Shown in pieces: positions 7,021 through 14,922 of a DNA stretch of 23,410 nucleotides (position 1 is the stretch's first letter; every line of letters starts with the position of its first letter). A program made the position numbers and the translations under genes. The DNA is from CAIQQQ01 sp040399685 (GTDB taxonomy: Bacteria; Pseudomonadota; Alphaproteobacteria; Acetobacterales; Acetobacteraceae): NCBI GenBank assembly GCA_040399685.1, contig JBBART010000035.1:1-23410 (forward strand), read 5' to 3'. The notes under the pieces are model-generated. The model was not told the origin of the DNA, did no database searches, and saw only the letters and a list, made by a program, of their open reading frames with translations.

Positions 7021-9300
7021 TCATATTTTCTGCCAAACGGGGGCCACCAGATTGGCCAACAGCCGGAAGGCGCCCGGCACCAGGGCACGGAACTGGTGAT
7101 GCAACGCGAGCGCCACGTGGATATGGCGGCCTTTGACGACGGGCGCTGCCAGTAACGCGCCGCGCAGCATGGGCTCGCCGGGATCGGCCAGTTCGAGAAG
7201 CGGCGTGTAGGCAGGGTACCATGAGCTTGCGAAATACAGTCCGCGTTCGCGCACCCAGCCGTTCCAGTCGGCGGGGCTGATGACGTTGGGGGTGTTCAGC
7301 AGTGGATGCTCGGGCGCCAGAACGCCAATGGGTGCTGCGGGGTTGGTGACGCGCCAGCGCAGAGAGGGGCGGCCGGGCATCAGCGGCAGCGGCGGGGTTC
7401 GGCCTTCATGCCAGCCGTCCTCCGGGCGGTGATACATGGTCACCAAGGAGCCGCCGGCTTGCGTCCAGGCGATCAGGCGGTCGCGGTGCGTCAGCAGGGC
7501 CGGGCGTTGGCCGAAGCCGAAGATGCCGATCAGCACCGTGGTGAAGCGGCCGAGGTCGCCGGTGGCCAGGGTTGCGTCATCGATCGCTTCGGCGTCGATG
7601 TCCAACTGCCGCAGCCAGGACAGGGTTTCGTCGCTCGGCCCGGCGACCACGCCGACACGGGCGTTGCGCGGGATGGCGATTGGGGTGCGCAGCACGCTGG
7701 CGGTGGCGGACTCAACCAGCGCGGTGACGCCGACATGCTGGGTGGGAAACCGGGCGAGGCGCGCACCCGCGGCGGGAAGGTCGAGCCGCCCGATACCGGC
7801 CACGATTTCGATCTCGCCCGTTCGTGCCGCGCGGACGGGCCATGAGGGCGGCGCTTCGGCGCCGCTGAGGGTGAGCAGGATTGGCGTGGCGCTGTCGGCC
7901 CGGCGCACCACGCAGGGAGGGGTGACGCGGACCTCGGCGGCAGGTGCGAGGCACAGCCGGTGCGGCGGGTCGATCTCCAGCGTCGCGTTGCTGCCTTCGT
8001 GGGTCCAGTCCAGGGTCAGGCCGATGACGTCGTTGCCGCCGAGCGGGTCGAAGCCGTCGCGCAAGGTGCCGAAGGGGGCGGTGTTGGCGGGAATGTGCAG
8101 GTGATAATGGTGCTCCGCGATGGGCGTTGCGCGCCATGTATCGGGAAGGCGCAGGCGTGCGGTGGCTGCGCCGCGCACGGTGACGGCGATTTTGGCGGCG
8201 CGGCCTGCCTGAAGGGTGTCGGGGAGCGTGAGCGTGGCGCCGATGCCCAGCGCCAGGGCGGCGGCGCGGCCGAGTTGGCGGCGCTTGATGGCCAGTCGAC
8301 GGGCGATGTCGCTGGCCCCATCGGGCAGGTTCGCCCGGGTCAGGGCGGCGAGTGCGCGGTGCAGGGCGGCGGCGACGCGGGTTTTGTCGGGGAAGCCTGC
8401 CACGGCTTCGGCGATGGCCTGGTCCATGTCACGCAGGGCGCGGGCGGCTGGGCCGTCTGCCAGCAAGCCGGCGAGATCGCCCACCGCATGGGCCATGCCG
8501 TCCATCGGCAGCGTTGCATCGGCCATGCCCGAGAGGAGATGCAGGGGAAACGGTCGGGGGCCATCGGCCAGGTCGCGGCCCATGCCTTGGCTGGCGTGGA
8601 AAAGCCGGCTGCGTTCGCCCAATTGCGCCCAGCTTGCGGCAAGGGGGGCGCAGTGTTCGCCCAGATCCACCCGCACGGTTTCCGGTGGCGGTGGTTCGCT
8701 GTCGTCGTAGGACGCGCCCGCACCGGAGTAGGCCGGGAGGTAGATTTTCGCCACCCTCCATGGCGCATCCGACGGAGCATGGTCTGGATCAGCCGCCAGT
8801 GCCGCCGCCCGGATCATGCTGGCCGTCATGGCGCGGTGATGGCCGTGCTGGCCGGGGACGTCGAGAAACGTGGGTGACAGTGCGTCCGGCCGTTCGGTGC
8901 GGATCAGATGCACCAGGCGTTCGACGAGCCTTGTCTCGCCCCAGCGCTGCAAACTGTCTTGCCCGGAGCGGGAAAAGCCAAAATCATGGATCGGATCGTC
9001 GACGCCATTGGCAGGGCCGGCGCCCAGCCAGCGCACCGACAGGTCAATGGCGGCGGCCGCGAAATCCATCTCCCGGCTGCGGATGGTGGCGAGATCGAGG
9101 CCCCGTTCCGGGCCCAGCACGCTCTGGCCGCCCTCGCCGCGCGTGGAGCAGGCGTAGACCGTCTGCACGCCGCGCCCGAGGGTGAGCCAGCTGAGAAAGC
9201 CGTTCCATTCATCATCCGGATGCGCGCCCACCGACAGCCAGATGGCGGTTGAGCGCAGGGGTTGCAGGGCGCGCCACAAGCCTTGGGTTTCGGTTTCCAG
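7021..9300 (-). CDS. Large PIG-L/LmbE-family deacetylase with C-terminal ThuA/amidotransferase-like domain
   Basis: The N-terminal part is a PIG-L (LmbE) zinc deacetylase domain; the family removes acyl groups from N-acylated sugars. Counted from the start given, AHPDDE is at 26-31 and HGHH at 152-155, so zinc ligands and the catalytic Asp are intact. A middle region of beta-sandwich appearance follows. The C-terminal ~200 residues (from NARVGVVAGPSDETL to HHQFRALVPGAFRLLANLV) resemble ThuA/class I amidotransferase-like domains. No signal peptide is seen. The start is unusual: the CTG at 9300 has GGAGG eight bases upstream and leaves an 86-base divergent gap. The only in-frame ATG (9420) would overlap the divergent binding-protein gene by 34 bases. 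A TTG at 9279 lacks a ribosome site. Divergence from a sugar ABC operon suggests it processes the imported compound. Confidence 0.85.
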   Translation of the reverse strand: METETQGLWRALQPLRSTAIWLSVGAHPDDEWNGFLSWLTLGRGVQTVYACSTRGEGGQSVLGPERGLDLATIRSREMDFAAAAIDLSVRWLGAGPANGVDDPIHDFGFSRSGQDSLQRWGETRLVERLVHLIRTERPDALSPTFLDVPGQHGHHRAMTASMIRAAALAADPDHAPSDAPWRVAKIYLPAYSGAGASYDDSEPPPPETVRVDLGEHCAPLAASWAQLGERSRLFHASQGMGRDLADGPRPFPLHLLSGMADATLPMDGMAHAVGDLAGLLADGPAARALRDMDQAIAEAVAGFPDKTRVAAALHRALAALTRANLPDGASDIARRLAIKRRQLGRAAALALGIGATLTLPDTLQAGRAAKIAVTVRGAATARLRLPDTWRATPIAEHHYHLHIPANTAPFGTLRDGFDPLGGNDVIGLTLDWTHEGSNATLEIDPPHRLCLAPAAEVRVTPPCVVRRADSATPILLTLSGAEAPPSWPVRAARTGEIEIVAGIGRLDLPAAGARLARFPTQHVGVTALVESATASVLRTPIAIPRNARVGVVAGPSDETLSWLRQLDIDAEAIDDATLATGDLGRFTTVLIGIFGFGQRPALLTHRDRLIAWTQAGGSLVTMYHRPEDGWHEGRTPPLPLMPGRPSLRWRVTNPAAPIGVLAPEHPLLNTPNVISPADWNGWVRERGLYFASSWYPAYTPLLELADPGEPMLRGALLAAPVVKGRHIHVALALHHQFRALVPGAFRLLANLVAPVWQKI

Positions 9301-9386
9301 GACGGCATCCTCCGCAGCATCGTTGACTTCACTCGTGGCATCTCGGACGGTGGCACAGAAACAATAATCGCCGCCAGGAGAGACAT

Positions 9387-10643
9387 ATGCGCCGTCCGTT
9401 CCGCAGCCTGTTTGGTGCAATGCTCGGGGTGGCCATGTTGGCCGCGCTGCCCACGCGGGCCAGGGCGGTCGAGATCGAATACTGGCAATACACGTTCAAA
9501 CAGCGCGTCGACACGATGGACGAGTTGATCAAGCAGTTCCAGGTTGCCAACCCGGACATCACGGTCAAGCACGTCACTGTTCCCTATGACAATTACCGGA
9601 CCCGTATCGCTGCCGCGATCCCGGCCGGTGAGGGGCCGGACGTGACGCAGTTGTTCTATGGCTGGCTGGGTGACTACATCCATGCCGGCCTGTTGCAGCC
9701 GTTGCCGTCGCCGCTGTTCGACACGGCGGCGATTGATCGTGACTTTTTCCCCTTTGTGCAGGGCATGAAGGTGGATGGAAAATAGTATGCACTGCCCACG
9801 GCGGTGCGTTCGCTGGCGTTGTTCTGGAACCGTAAGTTGTTCACGGAAGCGGGGCTTGACCCAGCAAAGCCGCCAACAACGCTGGCCGAGTTGGTGGATG
9901 TTGCGCGCAAGACCACCAAGCGCGACGCCTCTGGCAACCTGCTGACCGCCGGTATCGCGCTGGACATGGGCGGCCAGGATATCCAGTGGATCCGCGAAGG
10001 CCTGATCCGCCAGTTTGGCGGCGCGCCGTATAGCACGGACGGTCGGAAGGTGGCTTACACCAGCCCTGCCGGCATTGCCGCCGTGCAATGGTATATCGAC
10101 CTGATCACCAAGGAAAAGGTCAGCGAACTGGGCTTCCTGACCGATGGCGTGACAGCGTTTCGCTCCGGTAAGGCGGCGATGACGATTGATGGCTCGTTCC
10201 GTCTTGGGGCGTTCGACGGGCAGCGCGGGCTTGATTATGGTGTTGCCGAACTTCCAGGCAACAACGGCATCAAATCCAATTTCGCGTCGTATTGGGTGAA
10301 CGGCATCACGTCCAAGGCGAAAGGCGAGAAGCTGGCGGCGGCGGCGAAGTTCCTGGCTTTTCTGACCACCCCGGCCGCGATGCAGCTTTGGATGGAGAAG
10401 GTGGGCGAGCTTCCGGCCCGCGTGGCGCTGGCGCAGACCGATGCGGTGAAGGACCATGCCAAATACGGGCCGTTCGTGCGCGGCCTGAGCTATGCGGTGG
10501 CTACCGATTTTGTCGACGAGAGCGCCCAGCGCCAGGTGATGCTGGACATGGTGGACCGCATTCTGCTGAAGAAGATCCCGGTTGCCGATTCACTCGCGAC
10601 GGCGGCGGTGGATGAGCAAAAGATTTTGGATACCCGCAAATAG
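9387..10643 (+). pseudogene. Sugar ABC transporter solute-binding protein, interrupted by in-frame TAG
   Basis: The reading frame encodes an extracellular solute-binding protein of the carbohydrate type. It has a Sec signal peptide (MRRPFRSLFGAMLGVAMLAA, likely cut after ARA) and a mature start VEIEYWQYTFKQ. Codon 133 (9783-9785) is TAG, and the same frame then runs on without a break to 10643, reading YALPTAVRSLALFWNRKLF directly after the stop. Without the stop the product would be 418 residues, normal for the family. A single C-to-T change from CAG (Gln) explains it. Re-initiation at the GTG at 9804 would give a fragment with no signal peptide, so function is doubtful. The start has GGAGAG upstream. 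The permease starts two bases after the final stop. A sequencing error or amber suppression are alternatives. Confidence 0.88.
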
Positions 10644-10644
10644 C

Positions 10645-11541
10645 ATGACCGGCTGGTTCTCGCGCCTGACGCTGGCCCGGAAACAGGCTGTCTGGGCCTG
10701 GGTGTTTCTGGCGTTGCCGGTCTTGTATTTCACGGCCGTCCGGTTCTGGCCGGCCGTGGATGCGTTCTCGCTGTCGCTGTCGCGCTGGAATTTGGTGGGG
10801 CCGCGACATTTCGTGGGCCTGGCGAATTACGAACGCATGGCGCAGGACAAGGTGTTTTGGCAGGTGCTGGCCAACACGTTCGAATATCTGGTGCTGGGCC
10901 TGCCGATCAGCCTGCTGCTGGCGTTTATGGTGGCCTATCATCTGGACCGGGTGCGGGTGGGGCACGGGCTGCTGCGGGCGTTGTATTTCCTGCCGCATCT
11001 GACCACCGCGACCGCGATGGCCTGGGTGTGGCGGTGGTTCTACCAGCCAGCACCGGTTGGATTGTTCAACGGCTGGCTCTCGGTGTTTGGCATTGCGCAG
11101 CAGCCGTTCCTGCGGTCCACCGTGCAGGCGTTGCCGGCGGTGCTGGTGCCGGCGATCTGGGCGGCACTGGGGTTTCAGGTGGTGATCTTCATGGCCGGGC
11201 TGAAGGCGATTCCGCGCAGCTACTATGAGGCGGCGGAGATTGATGGCGCCGGCAGTTGGCAGATTCTGCGGGAGATCACGTTGCCGTTGCTGTTGCCGAG
11301 TTTTGTGTTTTTACTCATCACCACCTCAATCGGGCTGCTGCGGATATTTGATCTTGTCTACAACATCACCGCCGGCGGTGACGGCGGCCCGCTGAACGCC
11401 ACCAAGCCGCTGGTGCTGGCGATTTATCAGAGCGCCTTTGCCCGCATGGACATGGGCTATGCCTCTGCCCAGACGGTGGTGCTGTTCGTGATTTTGCTGC
11501 TGCTGTCGTTGTTGCAGATGCGGTTGTTGCGCGCACGATGA
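10645..11541 (+). CDS. Carbohydrate ABC transporter permease (MalF/UgpA type)
   Basis: This 298-residue inner-membrane protein is the first of two permeases of a CUT1-type sugar importer. It has about six hydrophobic helices, beginning with AVWAWVFLALPVLYFTAVRF. The cytoplasmic EAA loop that docks the ATPase is visible in YYEAAEIDGAGSWQILREIT followed by LPLLLP. The ATG at 10645 lies one base past the binding-protein stop; an in-frame ATG at 10582 would overlap that gene and add a basic non-family tail. The ribosome site is weak, suggesting translational coupling. The stop overlaps the next permease start (ATGA). The substrate is unknown; if the binding protein is really inactive, this transporter would lack its own receptor. 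Confidence 0.92.
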   Translation: MTGWFSRLTLARKQAVWAWVFLALPVLYFTAVRFWPAVDAFSLSLSRWNLVGPRHFVGLANYERMAQDKVFWQVLANTFEYLVLGLPISLLLAFMVAYHLDRVRVGHGLLRALYFLPHLTTATAMAWVWRWFYQPAPVGLFNGWLSVFGIAQQPFLRSTVQALPAVLVPAIWAALGFQVVIFMAGLKAIPRSYYEAAEIDGAGSWQILREITLPLLLPSFVFLLITTSIGLLRIFDLVYNITAGGDGGPLNATKPLVLAIYQSAFARMDMGYASAQTVVLFVILLLLSLLQMRLLRAR

Positions 11542-12356
11542 AGATCATTCGGCCGGGGCGGATTGTCGCATTCACGCTGTTGCTGATCGGCGGCATCGTG
11601 ATGGTGACGCCGTTGATTTTTATGCTGGTGACATCGCTGAAAACCAGCAGCGAGGTTTATGAGCTGAACTTCCTGCCGCGCGCGCCGACGCTGGACAACT
11701 ACATGGAGATTTTGACGCGCAGCAAGTTTGGGCGCTGGTTTGTTGTCTCCTTTGCGGTCGCCATCGTCTCCACGGCCTCGGTTTTGTTTTTTGACAGCCT
11801 GATCGGTTACACGCTGGCGAAATTCAGGTTTCGGGGCCGGGGCATTGTGTTCGTGGCCATTCTGTCGACGTTGATGATCCCGACAGAAATGCTCGTTATT
11901 CCGTGGTATGTGATGGCCAAGTCGATGGGCTGGCCGGACAGTATCTGGGGCATCATGTTCCCGGGGATGATGACCGGGTTTGGCGTTTTCCTGATGCGCC
12001 AGTTTTTCCTCGGCGTGCCGGACGAGCTGCTCGATGCTGCCCGGATCGACGGGCTGAACGAATTTCAGATCTTCTGGAAGGTGGCGCTGCCGCTGGTGAC
12101 GCCGGCGCTGTCGGCGCTGGCGATCTTTGCCTTTCTGGGCAACTGGACCGCGTTTCTATGGCCGTTGATCGTGACCACCAGCCCCAATCTTTATACCGTG
12201 CCGGTCGGCCTCGCCTCGCTGTCTGGCGAGTTCCAGTCTGATTGGGAGATGATCATGACCGGGTCCAGCATCGCCACCATTCCGACGCTGCTGGTGTTCA
12301 TTATCCTGCAGCGCAACATCATCAGCGGGATTACGCTGACAGGGCTGAAGGGCTGA
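11538..12356 (+). CDS. Carbohydrate ABC transporter permease (MalG/UgpE type)
   Basis: The 272-residue product is the second, MalG-like permease of the importer. The first transmembrane helix (IVAFTLLLIGGIVMVTPLIF) is followed by the family-typical periplasmic segment (SLKTSSEVY, then FLPRAPTLDNYMEIL). The EAA loop reads LLDAARIDGLNEFQIFWKVA followed by LPLVTP. The ATGA overlap with the upstream permease indicates coupled translation of the two subunits, which would form a heterodimer in the inner membrane. The lyase-like gene begins two bases after its stop. Length and helix pattern are complete, with no sign of decay downstream of the broken binding-protein gene. Confidence 0.93.
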   Translation: MKIIRPGRIVAFTLLLIGGIVMVTPLIFMLVTSLKTSSEVYELNFLPRAPTLDNYMEILTRSKFGRWFVVSFAVAIVSTASVLFFDSLIGYTLAKFRFRGRGIVFVAILSTLMIPTEMLVIPWYVMAKSMGWPDSIWGIMFPGMMTGFGVFLMRQFFLGVPDELLDAARIDGLNEFQIFWKVALPLVTPALSALAIFAFLGNWTAFLWPLIVTTSPNLYTVPVGLASLSGEFQSDWEMIMTGSSIATIPTLLVFIILQRNIISGITLTGLKG

Positions 12357-12358
12357 CC

Positions 12359-13840
12359 ATGCGCGATTTTTCCAAATTCCCCGCAGCGGAATTCAAGGAC
12401 ACCGTGCTGGCGCCCTTGTTCGAGGGATTCAAGCGGCATCATCGGGCTCAGTTGATGGCCATCCATCATGCCCATGGGCTGATGCTTGCAGAGTGCGGCT
12501 GGCTGAAACCGGAGGAGGTGCGCGCCATCTTTGCCGCCCTCGCCGAGGCGGTGGATGGGTTGGACCCGGCCACGCTCGTCTATACCGGCGAGCACGAGGA
12601 TTTCTTTTTCTGGCTTGAATCGCAGTTGCGCAGCCGTCTTGGCCCAGATCTCGCCGGCCGTCTGCACACCGGGCGCAGCCGCAACGACATGGACCAGACC
12701 ATCTTCAAGATGGTGTTGCGGACACGGATTCTGGGATTGCTGTCGCGCCTGGAAACGCTGCTGGCCATGTTGCTCCAGCGGGCCGAACAGGGGGCTGCGA
12801 CGTTGGTGGTGGCCTACACCCATGGCCAGCCGGCCCAGCCCACCACCTTTGGCCATTATCTGGCGGCCCTCATCGAAATGCTGCTGCGCGATGCCGGGCG
12901 ATTGCTGCATGCGCTGCGCACCGTGGATCGGTCCAGCATGGGGGCGGCGGCCATCACCACCTCCGGCTTCGGGCTGGACCGGGGGCGCGTGGCCAGTCTG
13001 CTCGGTTTTGCCGAGGTACAGGAGAATGCCTATGGCTGCATCGCCGTGGTGGATTACCTGGCCGAGACCTATGCGGCGGTGAAGGTTCTGTGCCTCGGCC
13101 TCGGCCGGTTCGTGCAGGATCTGAACAGCTGGACCGGCTTTGAGGTCGGCCACATGCATGTGCCGAACGCGTTCGTGCAGATCAGCTCGATCATGCCGCA
13201 GAAGCGCAACCCGGTGCCGGTGGAGCATATGCGGCTGATGTGTTCGCTGGCCGCTGGCCGTGCCGAGACGGTGCTGACGGCTTTGCACAACACGCCGTTC
13301 ACCGACATGAACGATGCCGAGGGCGAGGTGCAGGCCGCCGGATACGAGGCGTTCGACACGCTGGACCGGATGCTGTCGCTGATGACCGGCTTCATGGAGG
13401 CCGTCGAGATCGACGAGGCGAAGGTTCGCAGGCACATCGCCGAAAGCTGCATCACCATCACGGAGGTGGCCGACACGCTGGTGCGCGAGGAGGGCATTTC
13501 CTTTCGTCAGGCGCACGAACTTGCGAGCGATCTGGCGCGGCGGATGATCGCCTCTGGCCTGACGCTGGAGACGTTGCCGATGGCGGATTTCGTGAACGCC
13601 TTCGAACACGCCATCGGTCGCGCACCGGGGATTGACGAGGCGCGCTTCCGCTGGATTGCCACGCCCGAGCATTTCGTGGCGGTGCGCGAGATGTTCGGCG
13701 GCCCGGCGCCGGCGGCGTTGCAGGCCAGCCTTGGCCGCTATCGCGCGGGACTGGCGGGCGTTGCCGACGCACGCGGCGCGTATGAAGTGCGGATCGCCAC
13801 GGCTGCGGCCGAGCGGCGCCGGCTCGTGGCGGCGGCCTAG
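12359..13840 (+). CDS. Argininosuccinate lyase-like enzyme (fumarase/aspartase superfamily)
   Basis: The 493-residue protein belongs to the argininosuccinate lyase branch of the fumarase/aspartase superfamily, whose members split C-N bonds and usually release fumarate. The three active-site signatures are present: HTGRSRND (103-110), YTHGQPAQP (153-161) and SSIMPQKRNP (276-285, with the catalytic Ser loop). It departs from biosynthetic ArgH, as I recall that family, in NDMDQT after the first motif, GQPAQPTT in the second and RNPV instead of KNPD in the third. It sits inside a sugar ABC operon between permease and ATPase genes, with two-base spacing on both sides. A catabolic role on an N-succinyl-like or related N-substituted compound is therefore more likely than arginine synthesis. 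The start at 12359 follows AGGG; the frame extends upstream only into the permease gene. Confidence 0.82.
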   Translation: MRDFSKFPAAEFKDTVLAPLFEGFKRHHRAQLMAIHHAHGLMLAECGWLKPEEVRAIFAALAEAVDGLDPATLVYTGEHEDFFFWLESQLRSRLGPDLAGRLHTGRSRNDMDQTIFKMVLRTRILGLLSRLETLLAMLLQRAEQGAATLVVAYTHGQPAQPTTFGHYLAALIEMLLRDAGRLLHALRTVDRSSMGAAAITTSGFGLDRGRVASLLGFAEVQENAYGCIAVVDYLAETYAAVKVLCLGLGRFVQDLNSWTGFEVGHMHVPNAFVQISSIMPQKRNPVPVEHMRLMCSLAAGRAETVLTALHNTPFTDMNDAEGEVQAAGYEAFDTLDRMLSLMTGFMEAVEIDEAKVRRHIAESCITITEVADTLVREEGISFRQAHELASDLARRMIASGLTLETLPMADFVNAFEHAIGRAPGIDEARFRWIATPEHFVAVREMFGGPAPAALQASLGRYRAGLAGVADARGAYEVRIATAAAERRRLVAAA

Positions 13841-13842
13841 GC

Positions 13843-14922
13843 ATGGCAAGCGTCACGCTGCGTGGTATCCGCAAGGATTTTGGCCGGCTGGAGATCATCA
13901 AGGGCATTGATCTTGAGATCGCGGACAAGGAGTTCGTGGTTCTGGTCGGGCCGTCCGGCTGCGGCAAATCCACCCTGCTGCGGCTGATCGCGGGGCTGGA
14001 CGATGCCAGTTCCGGCGACATTCTAATCGGCGGCCGCGTGGTCAACACCACCGCGCCGAAAGACCGCAACATCGCCATGGTGTTTCAGAACTACGCGCTC
14101 TATCCGCACATGACGGTGGCGCGCAACATGGGCTTCGGCCTGCGCGCCGCCAAAACGCCGTCGGCTGAGATCGACCGGCGGGTGCGGGATGCCGCCGCCA
14201 TGCTGGGGCTGGAGGCGCTGCTGGAGCGGCGTCCGGGGGAACTGTCCGGCGGGCAGCGGCAGCGTGTGGCGATGGGCCGGGCCATTGTGCGCAACCCGCA
14301 GGTGTTCCTGTTCGACGAACCGCTGTCCAATCTGGATGCGCAACTGCGCAACCAGGTGCGCACCGAGATCAAGAAGCTGCATCAGCAGGTGCGCACCACG
14401 TCCATCTACGTGACGCACGACCAGATGGAGGCGATGACCCTCGCCGACCGGATTGTGCTGCTGCGGGACGGGCGGATTGAGCAGGTGGGCACGCCGATGG
14501 AGTTGTTCACACGCCCCGCCAACCGCTTTGTTGCCCGCTTCATTGGCTCGCCTGCAATGAACATCATTCCTGCCACGGTGGAGGAGGGTGAGATTGTGCT
14601 GCCCTGGATGCGTCTGCCCTGCCCGGCTTTGACGGCCATGCCCGCCGACGGACGCATCGAAATTGGCATCCGGCCGGAAGACCTGCTGGCGGGTGAGGCC
14701 TGCATGGGTGTGCCGGAACCCTGTCGGTTCGAGGGTATGGTGAGCGTGGTGGAACCGACGGGGCCAGAATCGCTGCTGATTGTGAGCATCGGCGGCAATG
14801 ACCTGCAGATGCGGCTGATGGGGCGTGCCTATCCGCAGGTTGGGGAGCGAATTGCCTGTGCGGTCAATCCGATGGAGGTGCATGTGTTCGATGCGGCCAC
14901 CGGTGCGTCTCTGAGACGGTGA
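13843..14922 (+). CDS. Sugar ABC transporter ATP-binding protein (MalK/UgpC type)
   Basis: The 359-residue protein is the ATPase of the importer. Walker A is GPSGCGKST (36-44), the Q-loop is FQNYALYPHM (81-90), the ABC signature is LSGGQRQRV (134-142), Walker B is VFLFDEP (154-160) and the switch histidine is H192 (YVTHDQMEAM). The C-terminal ~120 residues form the MalK-type TOBE regulatory region (IEIGIRPEDL). It starts two bases after the lyase stop and its own stop overlaps the kinase start (TGATG), so it is in the same operon. It would sit on the cytoplasmic face, bound to the EAA loops of the two permeases. No sequence damage is visible. Confidence 0.95.
   Translation: MASVTLRGIRKDFGRLEIIKGIDLEIADKEFVVLVGPSGCGKSTLLRLIAGLDDASSGDILIGGRVVNTTAPKDRNIAMVFQNYALYPHMTVARNMGFGLRAAKTPSAEIDRRVRDAAAMLGLEALLERRPGELSGGQRQRVAMGRAIVRNPQVFLFDEPLSNLDAQLRNQVRTEIKKLHQQVRTTSIYVTHDQMEAMTLADRIVLLRDGRIEQVGTPMELFTRPANRFVARFIGSPAMNIIPATVEEGEIVLPWMRLPCPALTAMPADGRIEIGIRPEDLLAGEACMGVPEPCRFEGMVSVVEPTGPESLLIVSIGGNDLQMRLMGRAYPQVGERIACAVNPMEVHVFDAATGASLRR

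Noticed and set aside
9783..9785. General recoding of TAG as a sense codon
   Set aside because: TAG serves as the normal stop of the binding-protein frame at 10641-10643 and of the ROK gene at 15873-15875, so it is an ordinary stop in this organism.
8904..10457. A 517-codon minus-strand open frame spanning the PIG-L start and the binding-protein gene
   Set aside because: It covers parts of two recognisable genes in other frames and has shadow-like composition. Its existence does not support a different reading of the TAG at 9783.
12191..13849. A 552-codon open frame antisense to the lyase gene
   Set aside because: It mirrors a well-supported gene with all catalytic motifs, is rich in His, Gln and Arg as GC-biased shadow frames are, and has no recognisable domain. 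The same applies to long antisense frames at 3020-4009, 4384-5490, 5800-6963, 14023-14883 and 15036-16247.
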